The translations under genes and the position numbers were made by a program. From Sophora flavescens (taxonomy: Eukaryota > Streptophyta > Magnoliopsida > Fabales > Fabaceae), in assembly GCA_030762895.1 (NCBI GenBank), contig CM061062.1, forward strand, positions 138,615,104 through 138,679,103: a DNA stretch of 64,000 nt, written 5' to 3'. Position 1 is the first letter of the stretch. Every line of letters starts with the position of its first letter. Of the stretch, positions 10,459 through 21,469 are shown one piece after another. A model generated the notes under the pieces. That model made no database searches and was not told the DNA's origin. It saw nothing but the letters and a program-made list of their open reading frames with translations.

Positions 10459-11117
10459 TAGCTAGGGATGTCAATGGGGTGGGGCGGGGCGGGGGCGGGG
10501 AGTATCCTCCTGCTCCCCATCCCCGTCCCATATTTTCCTCCCCATCCCCATTCCTCGTCTCTGGAAGTATTTCTCCCCCGTCCTCGTTCCCTGCCACCCC
10601 ATGGGTCCCCATAGATCCCACGGGGCCCCCGAAAGGGCAATTGGTTCATACTCAAATCATAAATTTCTCGTTGCCAGTACCTATTTATCCTTCACTGCAA
10701 TCCCCCTTTAGATTATATTAAATTCAATCAACCCTACCTTATTGTTGTCAGTGTCGTCGAAGACAATTGATTCCTTTTTCTACACTCGCTTCTCAGATTT
10801 CAGAACCCTCAACCCACTTTTGCTTTCAAGAATTAATTTATAGAAAATATGTAAAAGGATACTTAATTTAATAAAGTAACGTGGTTGGTCGTTATGTTTG
10901 GCTGCAGCTTCTGATTTTTTAATGTTCTTCTTTTAGTTTAGGGTTTAGGGCCGGGGATGGGGTCCTCACGTTGCGGGGGGTATGCTCCCTATCCCCATAT
11001 TGCCTTCGGGGGGATTTTCTACCCCATCCCTGTGGGGAAAAAATCCCTGCCTACGAGGCCCCAAACATGGCAGCCCCCACGGGGATCCCCATGTACAGGT
11101 TAAAATTGTCTTCCCTA
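10459..11117. mobile_element. Non-autonomous hAT-type element with G-rich ends
   Basis: A roughly 660-bp element has a left end TAGGGATGTCAATGGGG (from 10463, or from 10459 if the preceding TAGC is included) and a right end ATTGTCTTCCCTA (to 11117). The two ends are inverted repeats at 10 of 13 positions. The flanks CTATCAGC (10451-10458) and CTATCAGT (11118-11125) make an 8-bp duplication with one mismatch, the hAT size. Subterminal blocks of GGGGATGGGG and CCCCATCCCC on both sides are typical of a common plant hAT MITE group. No transposase is encoded. Confidence 0.72.
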
Positions 11118-11125
11118 CTATCAGT

Positions 11126-11596
11126 CACTTGCATTCCATATTATATGGAATTGATAATGGTTGAGGTAATCATAAAATTTGATAATGGTGGTTTGATATT
11201 ATATGGAATTGGTCCCTTAACTTACTTTTTAGATTCAGTGGTAGGATCTTTTGAGGGCATTTTCCATGGGAGAAAGCAGAAGTGAGAAAGGAAAGATTCA
11301 ATCAGATGAAGGATAATAGGTTGGTGGTGATTCTAAGGTGGAGTATGAAGAAGATTAACCAATTGCAATGCATAAAACATCAGTGGTCTAATTTTTTTTT
11401 ATTATATATTTCTATTGCTACAACTCTCGCCTCCTGTTTCTTATTTTAGTATTGTGAGGAAACTCATTTTTCCATTAAGTGGTATGCTCCCAGGTGTGGT
11501 TACAAAAACTATGTTCCTATTTGTTGCCAATAATTTATTCATATGAACAAAGCATCAGAACTCAAACTTTCCTTTGGATGTATATATATAAGAAGC
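11126..11596. other. Spacer, nothing recognised
   Basis: AT-rich sequence between two inverted-repeat elements, with a short TA run at about 11581-11590. No ORF resembling a known protein was seen. Confidence 0.5.
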
Positions 11597-11599
11597 TAA

Positions 11600-14500
11600 C
11601 AGTGTGTTTAGATTAGGGATTTTAAGGAGGGAATGTAACTTTTGAGAGTATTTGAAATGTCATCTACTACAATACTCCATTTGGATACTTATCCCAAAAG
11701 AATTTTATATTCTCAGCATTTTGATCAGGTATTATCTTTGCTCAAAATCAAGGAATTTCAAATGACACCTAAAGAGGTGGGATTTTCTAAATTCCTTGCT
11801 CTTCTCTCTCTTACTTTTCCGATCTTGACTATTTCTCTCTATCGTTGCAAAGGTGGATGCATGTCATATATGCATTGCATTCAACTTCTCTGCCATGGCT
11901 TCCCCTATCATCTTCTTTGTCATGCTCATGGCTTCTCCCCCATAGCTTTATCTCATGTAAGATCTATTCTAGCTATTCACACTTTGCAATTATCTCACTT
12001 CTTCTCCATTTTTCTAGCTTCCATAGCTCTTTCTTGTTGATTTTGTTGATTTTTGTTCTTAATTTCTTGTTTGTGATTTTCTTCTTGATTTTTCTTCTAG
12101 ATTCAGCACGTGATACATATTCTCTCTGCTTCACAATTATTTTGCAATTGAGATCCTCAATGAGTGATGAGAACCACTGTAGCCTTTTTTCTTCCGCACT
12201 TTCTATCTCTGTTTCTGCTCTTTGTTTTTTCTGCATGCATGATTTCAGTTTACTCAATTTCTGCTTGATGGAATGCATGAACCACTGTGTGGTTTGTTTG
12301 AATTTGTGATTTATTTTCATGCTTTCTATAAAGAAAAGATGTTATGATTCCCATGATACGTGCAAGGATTATGTGATTTGGAGGTAGGTAAGCTTGGTGT
12401 GATTGAATATAATCTGAAGTGTATGGTGATATGAAATTAAAATTAGTTGTCAAGCTTGTATGGTTTATGATTAAGTTGAATGTGAATTGTGGTTTTATGC
12501 TTTTGCAATGCAGATTCCATGTTTTTGGTTTTGATGGTCTAATCACATCATTTTTTAAAGTTTCATTTTCTTGTACACATGTACACAAGTATTACCACAG
12601 TTATGACAAACCCTTCTTAATACCACAGCCTTGCTGGTTTTTTTTTCTTGTATTATATTTTGCCACTCATGAGAACTTACACCTAATCCTATGTTATTAC
12701 AATATGTACACTTGCTGGGCATGATACTTATTGTAGAACTTCATTCATATCTTCTGTATCAAATATTCTAGAAATGATATTATGCACTTTATATTTAAAG
12801 GTAGAAGAAATTATATACCTTATACTATAATTGTTTGAACTTTGTTTGATTGTTGTGGTTTCTTGAACAAATTGGTGAAGGAAAAGGTTTGGGGTCATCT
12901 ATGCTACTGACACTAATTAGGGTTCAGCTACAACAAGTGTATCTCCGGGTAGACTCTCTTGCCTGTGACCCGCTATGACTACCATTATTGTGATTATTCT
13001 CAGTTGGCCCACAATTCTTGATGCTACTGATTTTAAAGAGTTGTTGAGTTCATTTATACACTTGGGTCCCTTTTCCCTTTTCCTGCTTTGACTAACTTGT
13101 TTTCATCAGTTATGTGATGGAACCCCAGGTGTTTTATGCTATTGATGCTGCTTTCTTTGCCTGAATATCTTGGCCACACATGTGGTGGTCTGCGGTTAAT
13201 GTGCTGTCTATGCTTAGGTGACTTTTTCTGTTCTTTTTTTGGACTTTGGTTGAAGTGTATCCGGGGTCTGATTGCTACTATTAATACGTCTTGTTTGATC
13301 TATTTGGAGTGATATTGATATGGAACACATCTAGGTCTGGGCTATGTAAAGGGAATGTGATTTTTGGCTCAATAGGGATTTTATTTTGCTACTTTTTTTT
13401 GGTTGTAATAGCCTTCTTGTACTCTTTCGGGCATGCTCTCCTCTTGGTACTTCTTGTATTTTTGGTTTGTTTTGTCTTTTGTTAATAAATAATTTGGCTT
13501 ATAAAAATAAATAAACATACCTTCAATTATACTCTAGAAATATAGTTGCTAACCGATTTGCTTTGTTGCCTAACATGAATTATTATTGGTTCTGCCTTGT
13601 CCTTTACTTGTGTGTTCTTGCTTACACCATTGAAATTTATTTCCTTTCCCTGTCCAGGTAATGTCTAATTTAATTTAAGACACCAATACCTTGTTAGAAT
13701 TTTGATGATGATACACTATTATACACTTCACTTGTACTCATATCATTTCATATTTACAGTTTTTATCATTTAATTATATCTAGTTTTACCTCTTTTTTTG
13801 GGTATATAGTTTTACCTTATTTTTTACATAATTATATTTTGATCCTGTGTTAGGTGATATGTAGCAAGCATTATTACATTGGTGATTAGTACGAATGAGA
13901 AATGTTCCTACAAGTGAAGTAGTATTCAAGGTGACATCTGTTAGATCAGCATTTGGAGGTCAGTCTCCTATAAGAGAGAAAAATTAAACAAAGAAGAAAC
14001 GGCTCATTGTATTTGTTTCATGTTCGTAAGTTGGTCTTTTGACCGATAAGATTGAGGAACATTGAATGTAGTAAAGTAGAGCATAATATTATCTTTTCAT
14101 TGTTACTTTTCATGCTAAACTTGCCGCTCTTTTGTATTTCCTATAATCTCAACTCAAGTGTAGAACTTCGCTCGTATTGTATCACTATCATGTTGTTACA
14201 ATGCAAAAATTTTTCATTAGAACCTATTGGTTTTTGACTATTTGTAGCCTTTAGGCGAAAATAGATAGTAATATTCTTTACGTATCTTTTGCTATTCTTC
14301 ATCTTAGTTTTTTCGCCCAAATTATGGTAAATATAATTAATCATATTTTTGAAAATTGTCTAATTTTATTATTATTTATAGATTATTTTAAATTTGTATT
14401 ATTTTAAATTGGCTATTGTTTATTTATTTGTCACATTTTATATTGAAATTCCAATTTTTTTAAATAAATAATCAAATTTTTATTTTATAATTGGAGGTAA

Positions 14501-14661
14501 TTAAATTGTTTTATCCAAACAAAGAATTTAAAATACAAGGTATTTGAATTACTCTATCCAAACAAAGTATTTTCAAAATGAAAGTAATTCAAATGAAGCA
14601 ATTCAATTACCTTGTATTTTAAATTCTTTGGAATTCTGAAATACTCAATCCAAACACACAC
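11600..14661. mobile_element. Candidate 3-kb PIF/Harbinger-like inverted-repeat element
   Basis: The left end CAGTGTGTTTAGATTAGGGA and the right end AATCCAAACACACAC are inverted matches (12 or 13 of 15 in the outer positions), each flanked by TAA (11597-11599 and 14662-14664). The right subterminal region repeats a TTTGGAT-type motif (TATCCAAACAAAG) near 14513 and 14553. The 3.06-kb interior is T-rich with short ORFs; I see no transposase. The stretch around 11870-11960 looks faintly like an exon followed by an intron, but I cannot name it. It may be a large non-autonomous element with captured sequence, or two unrelated ends that happen to match. The TIR is short, so confidence is limited. 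Confidence 0.45.
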
Positions 14662-14664
14662 TAA

Positions 14665-14800
14665 GAGTCAAGTTTTTGCAGTTACTTCCGCGGGTACAAA
14701 TGCACAAGGCAGATGCAGGAATTAGCTTTTGAATTTTCAATTTGTTGATTTCCTTTTTGTTCTTAACTGTATTTAGATTGGGGGTTTTTGAAGGGAAGGG
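14665..14800. other. Short spacer before the gypsy element
   Basis: No gene. The last 35 bases (GTATTTAGATTGGGGGTTTT and onward, from about 14768) resemble the left terminus at 11600, so the gypsy element may have inserted just inside another transposon end of the same type. Confidence 0.4.
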
Positions 14801-14805
14801 GGGAC

Positions 14806-15162
14806 TGATACAAGACAAGATAGGGGCTCCTAGTGCCAAGCCCAAAAGAGAGTTAGAAGCCTCAAGCCTCAATATCTCAACATTAGGAATATTCTAGAAT
14901 AATATAGTTTGTTATAATTTACAATTTTACAATTTATTATTAGTAGTTGTTATGCCATGTGTCCTTAGATCCTTAATAGTAGGGTGAATTGTATTGAGTT
15001 TGTTATTTGTAAATTGGTTATACAAACCAATAGTAATATGAATGAAAGTAAGAAGAAAATTGGATCAAAATCTCTCTCCCTCTAGGCTTTCTCCTTGTGA
15101 GAATTCAATCTCTCTCCCTAAATTCCTCTTCCTATCTCTTCTCTATTCCTCACTTCCTATCA
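14806..15162 (+). repeat. 5' LTR of the gene-capturing gypsy element, followed by PBS
   Basis: TG..CA boundaries are set by the matching copy at 28934-29291. Directly after the CA comes TTGGTGCTTTCATC; from 15164 this begins TGGTGC, fitting a primer tRNA ending GCACCA. The LTR interior has a run of ATATTCTAGAATAATATAG and a CT-rich 3' part. Confidence 0.85.
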
Positions 15163-15197
15163 TTGGTGCTTTCATCTTGCAACTCAACCTCATTCAT

Positions 15198-16138
15198 CAA
15201 CAAAAAAAAAATGCATCACATTCTAATTCAGAAAAATCAAACTACACCAAATTCCTAGAATCCATCAATGCCCTCACCAAAATGGTCACTGAACCCACAC
15301 TTTCAGAGAAACGTAAAACTGAATCCCTTCTCAATACCTTCCCCTACCTAAAAACCCAGATGTTGCGCCACCCCCATACACCCTTGCATTCAAACAACTC
15401 AGCATGCTTCACCACCCAATTCCAGATTCAGCAACAAGCCGTTCCACCTGCAATTACTGACTTTCCCATTATTCTTCAGAAGCATCATAATAGAGCTCTT
15501 CTCAGTACCTTCAAGTCTCCAAAACCTCAAACCCAGTGTCACCCCCATCCACCTGAAAACCCAATCCTGACAAACGGAATTCAGCAAAATTCATGTCCAT
15601 CTTCACCACCACCCTAGCCCATTACCTATGAACATCACTTCCCTGAACCATTCCTATCAAGACAGCTTCAACCCTTGCCCCCACCAAACATTAGCCCTGA
15701 AGCCATCACCCACCTTCACGATGACCCACCCTGCAATCCTGCCCCCGGGGATTACCTTTCACCATCCAGTGACTCACCCCCACCCCCACCTTTTCCCTCC
15801 TCATTTCTGCAACCCAGAAACACCACTGACCAGCCATCTCTGAAATATGCCCTTCCTCTTGGAGATGCCGCCACTTCCTGTAGTCTACAAAAGCAACTTG
15901 AAAATTTTAACTCACCACCACCGAAAGAGAGGAAGGGGTCTACGCAGGTGTCCAAGCAACAGGGTAGCGTCTTTCCAGTCGTGCTAACCCCGGAGGAGAT
16001 TCCACCTCCTGAACCACCCAATTGTGCCGCCGTGCGCCACCTTCTTCACCATCGGAGGTCTCCGTAGCTTCCATCTCCGATGGAGTTCTACGTTTCAAAC
16101 TCGGTTCCGTCTTCTTCGTTGCCATCGCGAGCGTTGCC
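15198..16138 (+). pseudogene. Proline-rich gag-like leader region of the gypsy element
   Basis: After the primer-binding site the plus strand has overlapping open frames rich in Pro, Ser and His (15198-15617 and 15675-16067), with a stop and a frame change between them. The first ~40 residues (FLESINALTKMV region) could be a gag N-terminus; the remainder is low-complexity. The frame near the end continues across the nested SIRE element into 27570, so both sides belonged to one segment before that insertion. No CCHC knuckle or capsid motif is clear. A minus-strand frame at 15940-16125 also lacks recognisable domains. Assignment as gag is by position. Confidence 0.4.
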
Positions 16139-17097
16139 TGTTAAGTCTCTAAAATGTCTTATGTGCATTTCCCTAAGTTTTGATGAGAACTAAACATTGG
16201 TTAATGATTTAATTAACCTTCATATTGGTTGCTAACCTGTCTATCTAGTGTGCAGATTAAAACAGTAAGAATCATCTGTCTGCTCATATAGATGACTACC
16301 TGTCTGGATAAGTGAAAGTCAACCTGTCTGCCGACTAGGATTATTGACTTCTTTCAAGATACGTCTTCAACCTGTCTCCCCACGAGTTTCTACACTTGTC
16401 TGAGGTTACTTGTTGAAGAATCAAGGACCAAACAAGCTTTTGTTGTCTGTCCCATCAGAAAGAGACTTGAAGCCTTCTCTCCTACTCAGTCTCACGCTTA
16501 TCAAGAAAAGTCAGAAGTTACTCTCTCAAGCAACCTCGGATATCAGAACCAAAGACCGGTTAAAGAATTCTTCCAACGTGCTTTATTCCCTAGTACCTCT
16601 GGTCCTTGCACGAAAAGGGAATTGTACTCAGCAAAGTACAAAAAGCTCTCTGCGCAACTCTGATTTGGCTGTTTCACGATGCAAAAGCCATGACCCTTCA
16701 AGTTAGAGTACAACCAACGTTCCTATTACATTAATGACTTCCCAGAACGACTATATTGCATTTATTGAAGTTCTGCTTGAGGCCAACATCTGAGGGAATG
16801 TCTCTAACGGATCTTAAATACTTGAAGACTATAAATACAGAAGTCATTGATGATGAATATATAGAGAATACATATAGCATTAAAGAGCCATTACTCTGCA
16901 CATTAATATCTTCATTCTTTTATTCTGTATTCTTCAACCATTTGAAGTTATTACGCAGACTTTTCTAAGCTTTACATTTAAACCACTCTCTGAGTGTTAG
17001 TGAAAGATCCGTGCATGCGAAGTTGTATTTATTACAAACCAAATTTCTCAAACAAATCTGAGTGAGCCTGAAGAGGCTAGGTATATTGTCTTGGAGC

Positions 17098-18416
17098 TGA
17101 TGAGTGTGATTTCACCTCATATTTCTTCATCATATTGCATGCATTTTCATGTAGTTTAGGAATTTTTAATTTGATTTTTGTTAGTTTCTACCTTGGAATG
17201 GGTAAGGTGGTTTTGTGGTGTTTATGTGTAGGAATTTAAGATTAAAATGTTCTGATCAACCATGATGGAGCTTGCATGAAGACAGAGCTTGAAAAACAAG
17301 AAAACTGAGCCAAACAGAGCCCATCACGACCATGATCAAGGAAGGCTGAAAAGAAAAGTACACAAAAGTCAGAACCTGTCACGGCCAGGCCGTGATGGCC
17401 ATCACGGTCGTGACAGGCCAACCCATGCCAAGTTTTCCAAGACAGAATATGTCACGGCCTGGCCATGACAGGCATCACGACCGTGACGCGAAAAATCTGA
17501 AAATTTAATTGCTGATTTGATCTGATTTTGTAACAAGTTTAATCCGAAGTTACCCTACATTATAAATAGGACTCTAAGGCTCGAAAATAGGGATCTCTGG
17601 GGCTGCTACCTTAGGAGAAAATTAGGATTTCTCTTCATCTCAATTTTTTCTTTTCTCTTAGATTTTTTATGCTTTTGTTAATCAAGCTTGCTATGAACAT
17701 GGCAATGCTTGAGTAGTCCTTTTTATTTCTAGGAATTGAGGCTATGCCCAAGACTTGTTTTATGTTATGAATTGACATTTTACTTCTTGTTAATTTCAAT
17801 TTACTTTCGATTTAATTCTTATTTCATGAATTACTTGTGAATTTGGTGCATACTTATTTGCATGTCATAGATACTCTAAGGAGGAACCTAGCGGTGAACT
17901 TAGGTATCGGATCTATAGAAATCAAACTTAGGACTTAAATCACGAGAGTTAGAAGCGGTCCTTCGAGGGTTCACTGAATTTTCACAAAGCTTAAAGGGTT
18001 CGATTTAAATTCAATTACCACGAGAGTAGGGGTTGGTTTAATTGAGCACGGTTCTTGTATCCCGAGAGGGAACATTAACTTATTTAGGATAAATTCACCT
18101 TCAAAGTAAATTTTGATTATTAACAAGTGGGTAGTCAATTTAGTAGCATGAGCAGTCTTGTTGGTATCCCTATTCCTGGAGATCTCTTTTGATATTGAAA
18201 AATCCCATATTTGATTTGATTGAGATTTTGTTTGATTGTGTTTTAGATATTTGATTTGTTAGTTAATCTTTTAAAAACCAAATCTTTTCAAATCTTTTTC
18301 TAGTCCAGTTTAATTGATTTAATAATTGATAGTTATTTAAGATCACAGTCCCTGTGGATTCGATCTTTTTATTACTTGACGATGAAGCCATTCACTTGCG
18401 GATTCGAGCACCATCA
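17098..18416 (+). mobile_element. Solo LTR, TGATGAG family copy 2
   Basis: A 1,319-bp insertion starts TGATGAGTGTGATTTCACCT and ends CACCATCA, flanked by GGAGC (17093-17097) and AGAGC (18417-18421), a 5-bp duplication with one mismatch. It aligns with copy 1 (5485-7149) over the head, the palindrome region (17329-17490), the GGAGGAACCTAGCGGTGAAC motif, the CACGAGAGTAGGGGT block and the TTATTACTTGACGA tail. It lacks the motif duplications and the CTCGCG palindromes of copy 1. No coding region was found. Confidence 0.85.
17329..17490. repeat. Palindrome modules in solo LTR copy 2
   Basis: A degenerate unit at about 17330 is followed by two composite units of about 40 bp (17376-17416 and 17452-17490). 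Each composite joins a TCACGGCC..GGCCGTGA palindrome to a second ATCACGGTCGTGA-type palindrome. The two composites start about 76 bp apart, as they do in copy 3. Confidence 0.8.
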
Positions 18417-18784
18417 AGAGCCCGAAGAGGCTAGGTGTGCAAATAATACTTGGAGTCTTTAACCTGCTCAGTTATAGTGGATAAAACTTGGTGCTGCCAA
18501 GGATTGGACGTAGCTCTTTGCTTTGAAGAGTGAACCAGGATAAATAACTGTGTCAATCTCTCTTTCCTTATAAACTCTTTAGTTGCTTTAGTTTTCTTAT
18601 CCGTTTATCAAGTGGTGTGTTTGCCTAAGTCACTATTAAAATTTCATCAGACAGGTCACCTGTCTATCCTGTATCTTTCCACTCGTCTGAACCAAGCTTC
18701 TGTATGCGAAAAGTTTTCAACTTTGTTTAAATTCTGATAAACACAATTCAACCCCCCTTCTCGTGTTTATAGTTGTCTATTTCA

Positions 18785-18797
18785 GTTTGTATTAGAG
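18785..18797 (+). other. Primer-binding site of the SIRE-type element
   Basis: Directly after the LTR end CA (18784) lies TTGTATTAGAGC, matching 10 of 12 bases of the usual plant copia initiator-Met tRNA site TGGTATCAGAGC. Confidence 0.75.
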
Positions 18798-18837
18798 CTC
18801 AGCCTTTAGGTTGAGCATCTAACAGTGTAGAGGTAAA

Positions 18838-19960
18838 ATGTCCTTAACAATAGACATGACTGCTGGAGCTAGTTCAAGTGGAAGTCACCAGACTGAAGGA
18901 GCTTCCCTAACCAGACCTCCTTACTTCAATGGAGAAAAATGCAACTATTGGAAAGATAGATTTCAATGGTTCATTCTATCTACAAACTCTGATGTCTGGG
19001 ATGTCATTACAGATGGTCCATTCATTCCCAAGAATGATGATGATACTGACAAGCCAAAAGCTCAGTGGACTACTGCAAAAAGACAAACTTGGAGCTGAAC
19101 CACGAAGCTAGATATAACATCATTTGTGCTCTCAGTCCTGAGGAGTTTGAGAAGGTATGTGCTTGTGACTTTGCCAAAGAAATATGTGACACTTTAGCTA
19201 TCACACATGAAGGAATAGCCAAAGTCAAAGAGTCAAAGATTACCATACTTGTCAGAAAGTATGAACTATTTGTCATGGAGGAAGGAGAATCTGTTACTCA
19301 AATGATAAGAAGATTTCAAACTATAGTCAACAGTTTAAAATCTCTTGGCAAAGTCTACACCAATGCTGAGAAGGTTGGAAAGATTCTGAGAAGTCTACTT
19401 AAACAGTGGAGACCTTTGGTCACTGCTATCTCTCAAGCCAAGGATCTCACTACCTTGACTATGGATTAACTTCTTAGAACACTCACTGTTCATGAGCAAG
19501 AACTTGGACATGAAGTTGCACCAAAGAAGGGCAAGTCTTGCTCTGAAAGTTGATCAAAAGTCAGCAAAAGCTTCCAAGGCTAGAAAGGCAAACGAGTCAT
19601 CCAGTGATGCTGATCTGTCTGAACACGAGGATTCTGAGAGTGATGAAAAATTGTCTCTCCTGACCAGGAAGATAAAGCTTCTCCTACAGAAAAAAAAGTT
19701 CAAGAGGGATAAGCCATTCAGAAGGTTCAACAAGGACAAGAACTTCAAAGAATCCACTCCAATAGATAAAAGTCCAATTGTCTGCTATGAGTGCAAGAAG
19801 TCTGGTCACATCAAGGGTGAATGTCCTCAACTCAAGAAGGCCCCTTTTAAGAAATTCTTCAAGAAGAAGAAGAAAGGAATGATGGCTACTTGGGAGGATC
19901 TGGAGTCAACATCTTCTGATGAAGAAACAGAGAAAGAAGCCAATCTTTGTTTGATGGCCA
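18838..19960 (+). pseudogene. SIRE-type gag (UBN2-like) with CCHC zinc knuckle, frameshifted
   Basis: ATG at 18838 opens a frame with FNGEKCNYWKDRFQWFI, the copia gag/UBN2 start. It is cut by a stop at 19096-19098; a second frame (from 19065) carries on with ALSPEEFEKV, RKYELFVMEEGESV and the rest of the capsid-like domain, up to a stop at 19467-19469. A third frame from 19492 has a charged, Ser/Asp-rich linker and the nucleocapsid knuckle CYECKKSGHIKGEC (about 19782-19823). At least two frame breaks and one stop prevent a full gag. Gag would assemble the virus-like particle and package element RNA. Confidence 0.85.
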
Positions 19961-21382
19961 ACACTGACTCAGACTCAGACGATGAGATGTCCTCTACAGG
20001 ACAAAGAAAACACCACTGCCGGTACCTGGACAATGGTTACTCGCGTCATATGACAGGAGAAAGGTTTATGTTCCTAGACCTCCAACTTAAGAAAGGAGGA
20101 CACGTTGCCTTTGGAGGGAATCAAAAAGGAAAAGTTATAGGAATTGGTACTATTGGTGGTAAACCCCCTCTTCACTCTATATCTAATGTTCTTATGGTTA
20201 AAGGATTAAGACACAATTTGCTTAGCATAAGTCAATTATGTGATAGTGGATTTGATGTTTCCTTTACCAAGGATGTATGCATAGTTAAAGACTGTTGTGG
20301 CAAAACCCTCTTTTCAGCTAAAAGTCAACAAAATCTTTATAAGATTGAACTGTCTGATCTCTCAGATCAAAGTGTAACCTGTCTGATGTCTAAAGAGGAT
20401 GATAGATGGTTATGGCATAAGAAACTAGGACATGCTAGTATGAAACTAATTTCTAAATTAAAATGGAATAACCTTGTGAGAGGATTGTTTGATATTAGTT
20501 TTAAGAAAAATGTCTTATGTGATGCATGTCAGAGAGGTAAGCAGATAAAATCAAGTTTCAAATCTAAACACCAAGTATCAACCTCTCAACCTCTTCAGTT
20601 GTTACACATGGATCTGTTTGGACCAGTTAGTGTTGCCAGCCTGGCTGGAAGAAAATATGGATTTGTCATAGTTGATGACTATTCTAGATTCACATGGGTG
20701 CTCTTCCTAACACACAAGGATGAGTCTTTTAAGGCTTTCTCAGTATTCTTGAAAAGAGTACAAAATGAGCAGGGTTTCTATTTTTTTTGCCCGTAGAAGT
20801 GATCATGGGGGAGAATTTGAAAATGAGCTATTTAGACAGTTCTGTGAGGAGAATGGAATCTCTCACAATTTCTCTGCACCTAGAACTCCACAGTAAAATG
20901 GAGTGGTTGAGAGAAAGAACAGATCTCTACAAGAGATGACTAGATCTATGCTCAATGAAAATAATCTCCCTAAGTACTTCTGGGAAGAAGCTGTAAATAC
21001 TTCTTGTTATGTACAAAACAGAATACTTATTAGGCCTTTTCTAAAAAGGACTCCTTATGAATTGTGGAAAGGAAAAAGCCCCAACATATCTTATTTTCAT
21101 GCTTTTGGATGTGAATGTTTTATTCCGAATACTATATATAATCTTGGAAAATTTGATTCTAAGGTAGATAAAGGTATTTTCATAGGATATTCTGAAATGT
21201 CTAAGGCTTTTAGAGTTTACACTTCAAGAACTTGCATTATTGAAGAACCTGTTCATTTTAAATTCAATGATGGACTAAAGACTGAAAAAGAATTATCAGA
21301 TCTAGAAGATGATCTTGAAGGTCTTGATATAAACAATCCAAAAATTCAACAACCCGATCTGACCAAGACAACCTGTGCTTGA
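19961..21382 (+). pseudogene. SIRE-type protease and integrase, broken
   Basis: The protease region has YLDNGYSRHMTG near 20022; the usual active-site D-S-G reads D-N-G here. The GAG-pre-integrase zinc motif follows (LWHKKLGHASM, then CDACQRGKQ), then the integrase core: MDLFGP near 20608 with the first Asp and VDDYSRFTWVLFL. A run of eight T near 20783-20790 coincides with a frameshift and a stop at about 20794-20796. The frame resumes with SDHGGEFEN (second Asp), a TAA at 20894-20896 just before NGVVERKNR (Glu), and open sequence from 20903 to 21382 (ending ...TKTTCA). The enzyme would insert element cDNA into the genome. This copy is inactive by several independent lesions. Confidence 0.88.
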
Positions 21383-21469
21383 GGATGTCATACAAGTGGA
21401 GCAGACAAGTCAGTAGACAAGTCAAGATCTTCAAGATGATCTAAAAAGGGATTGGAAGTTCAATACTCA

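Larger units (their letters stand above)
16139..18784 (+). repeat. 5' LTR of the SIRE-type element, split by a solo LTR
   Basis: It matches the 3' LTR at 26189-27569 on both sides of the insertion at 17098-18416. Just before the insertion it carries the GAGCCTGAAGAGGCTAGG motif that is tandemly repeated in the 3' LTR. The flanking GGAGC and AGAGC come from that motif. Confidence 0.88.

Noticed and set aside
11642..12320. Overlapping frames of 115-154 codons on both strands
   Set aside because: Composition is Leu/Ser/Phe- or Lys/Glu-rich from T-rich DNA, with no recognisable motif and no supporting splice or promoter context.
15752..16125. Minus-strand Gly- and Ser-rich frames in the gypsy leader
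   Set aside because: They are reverse complements of the Pro-rich plus-strand frame; the low-complexity GC sequence keeps both strands open.
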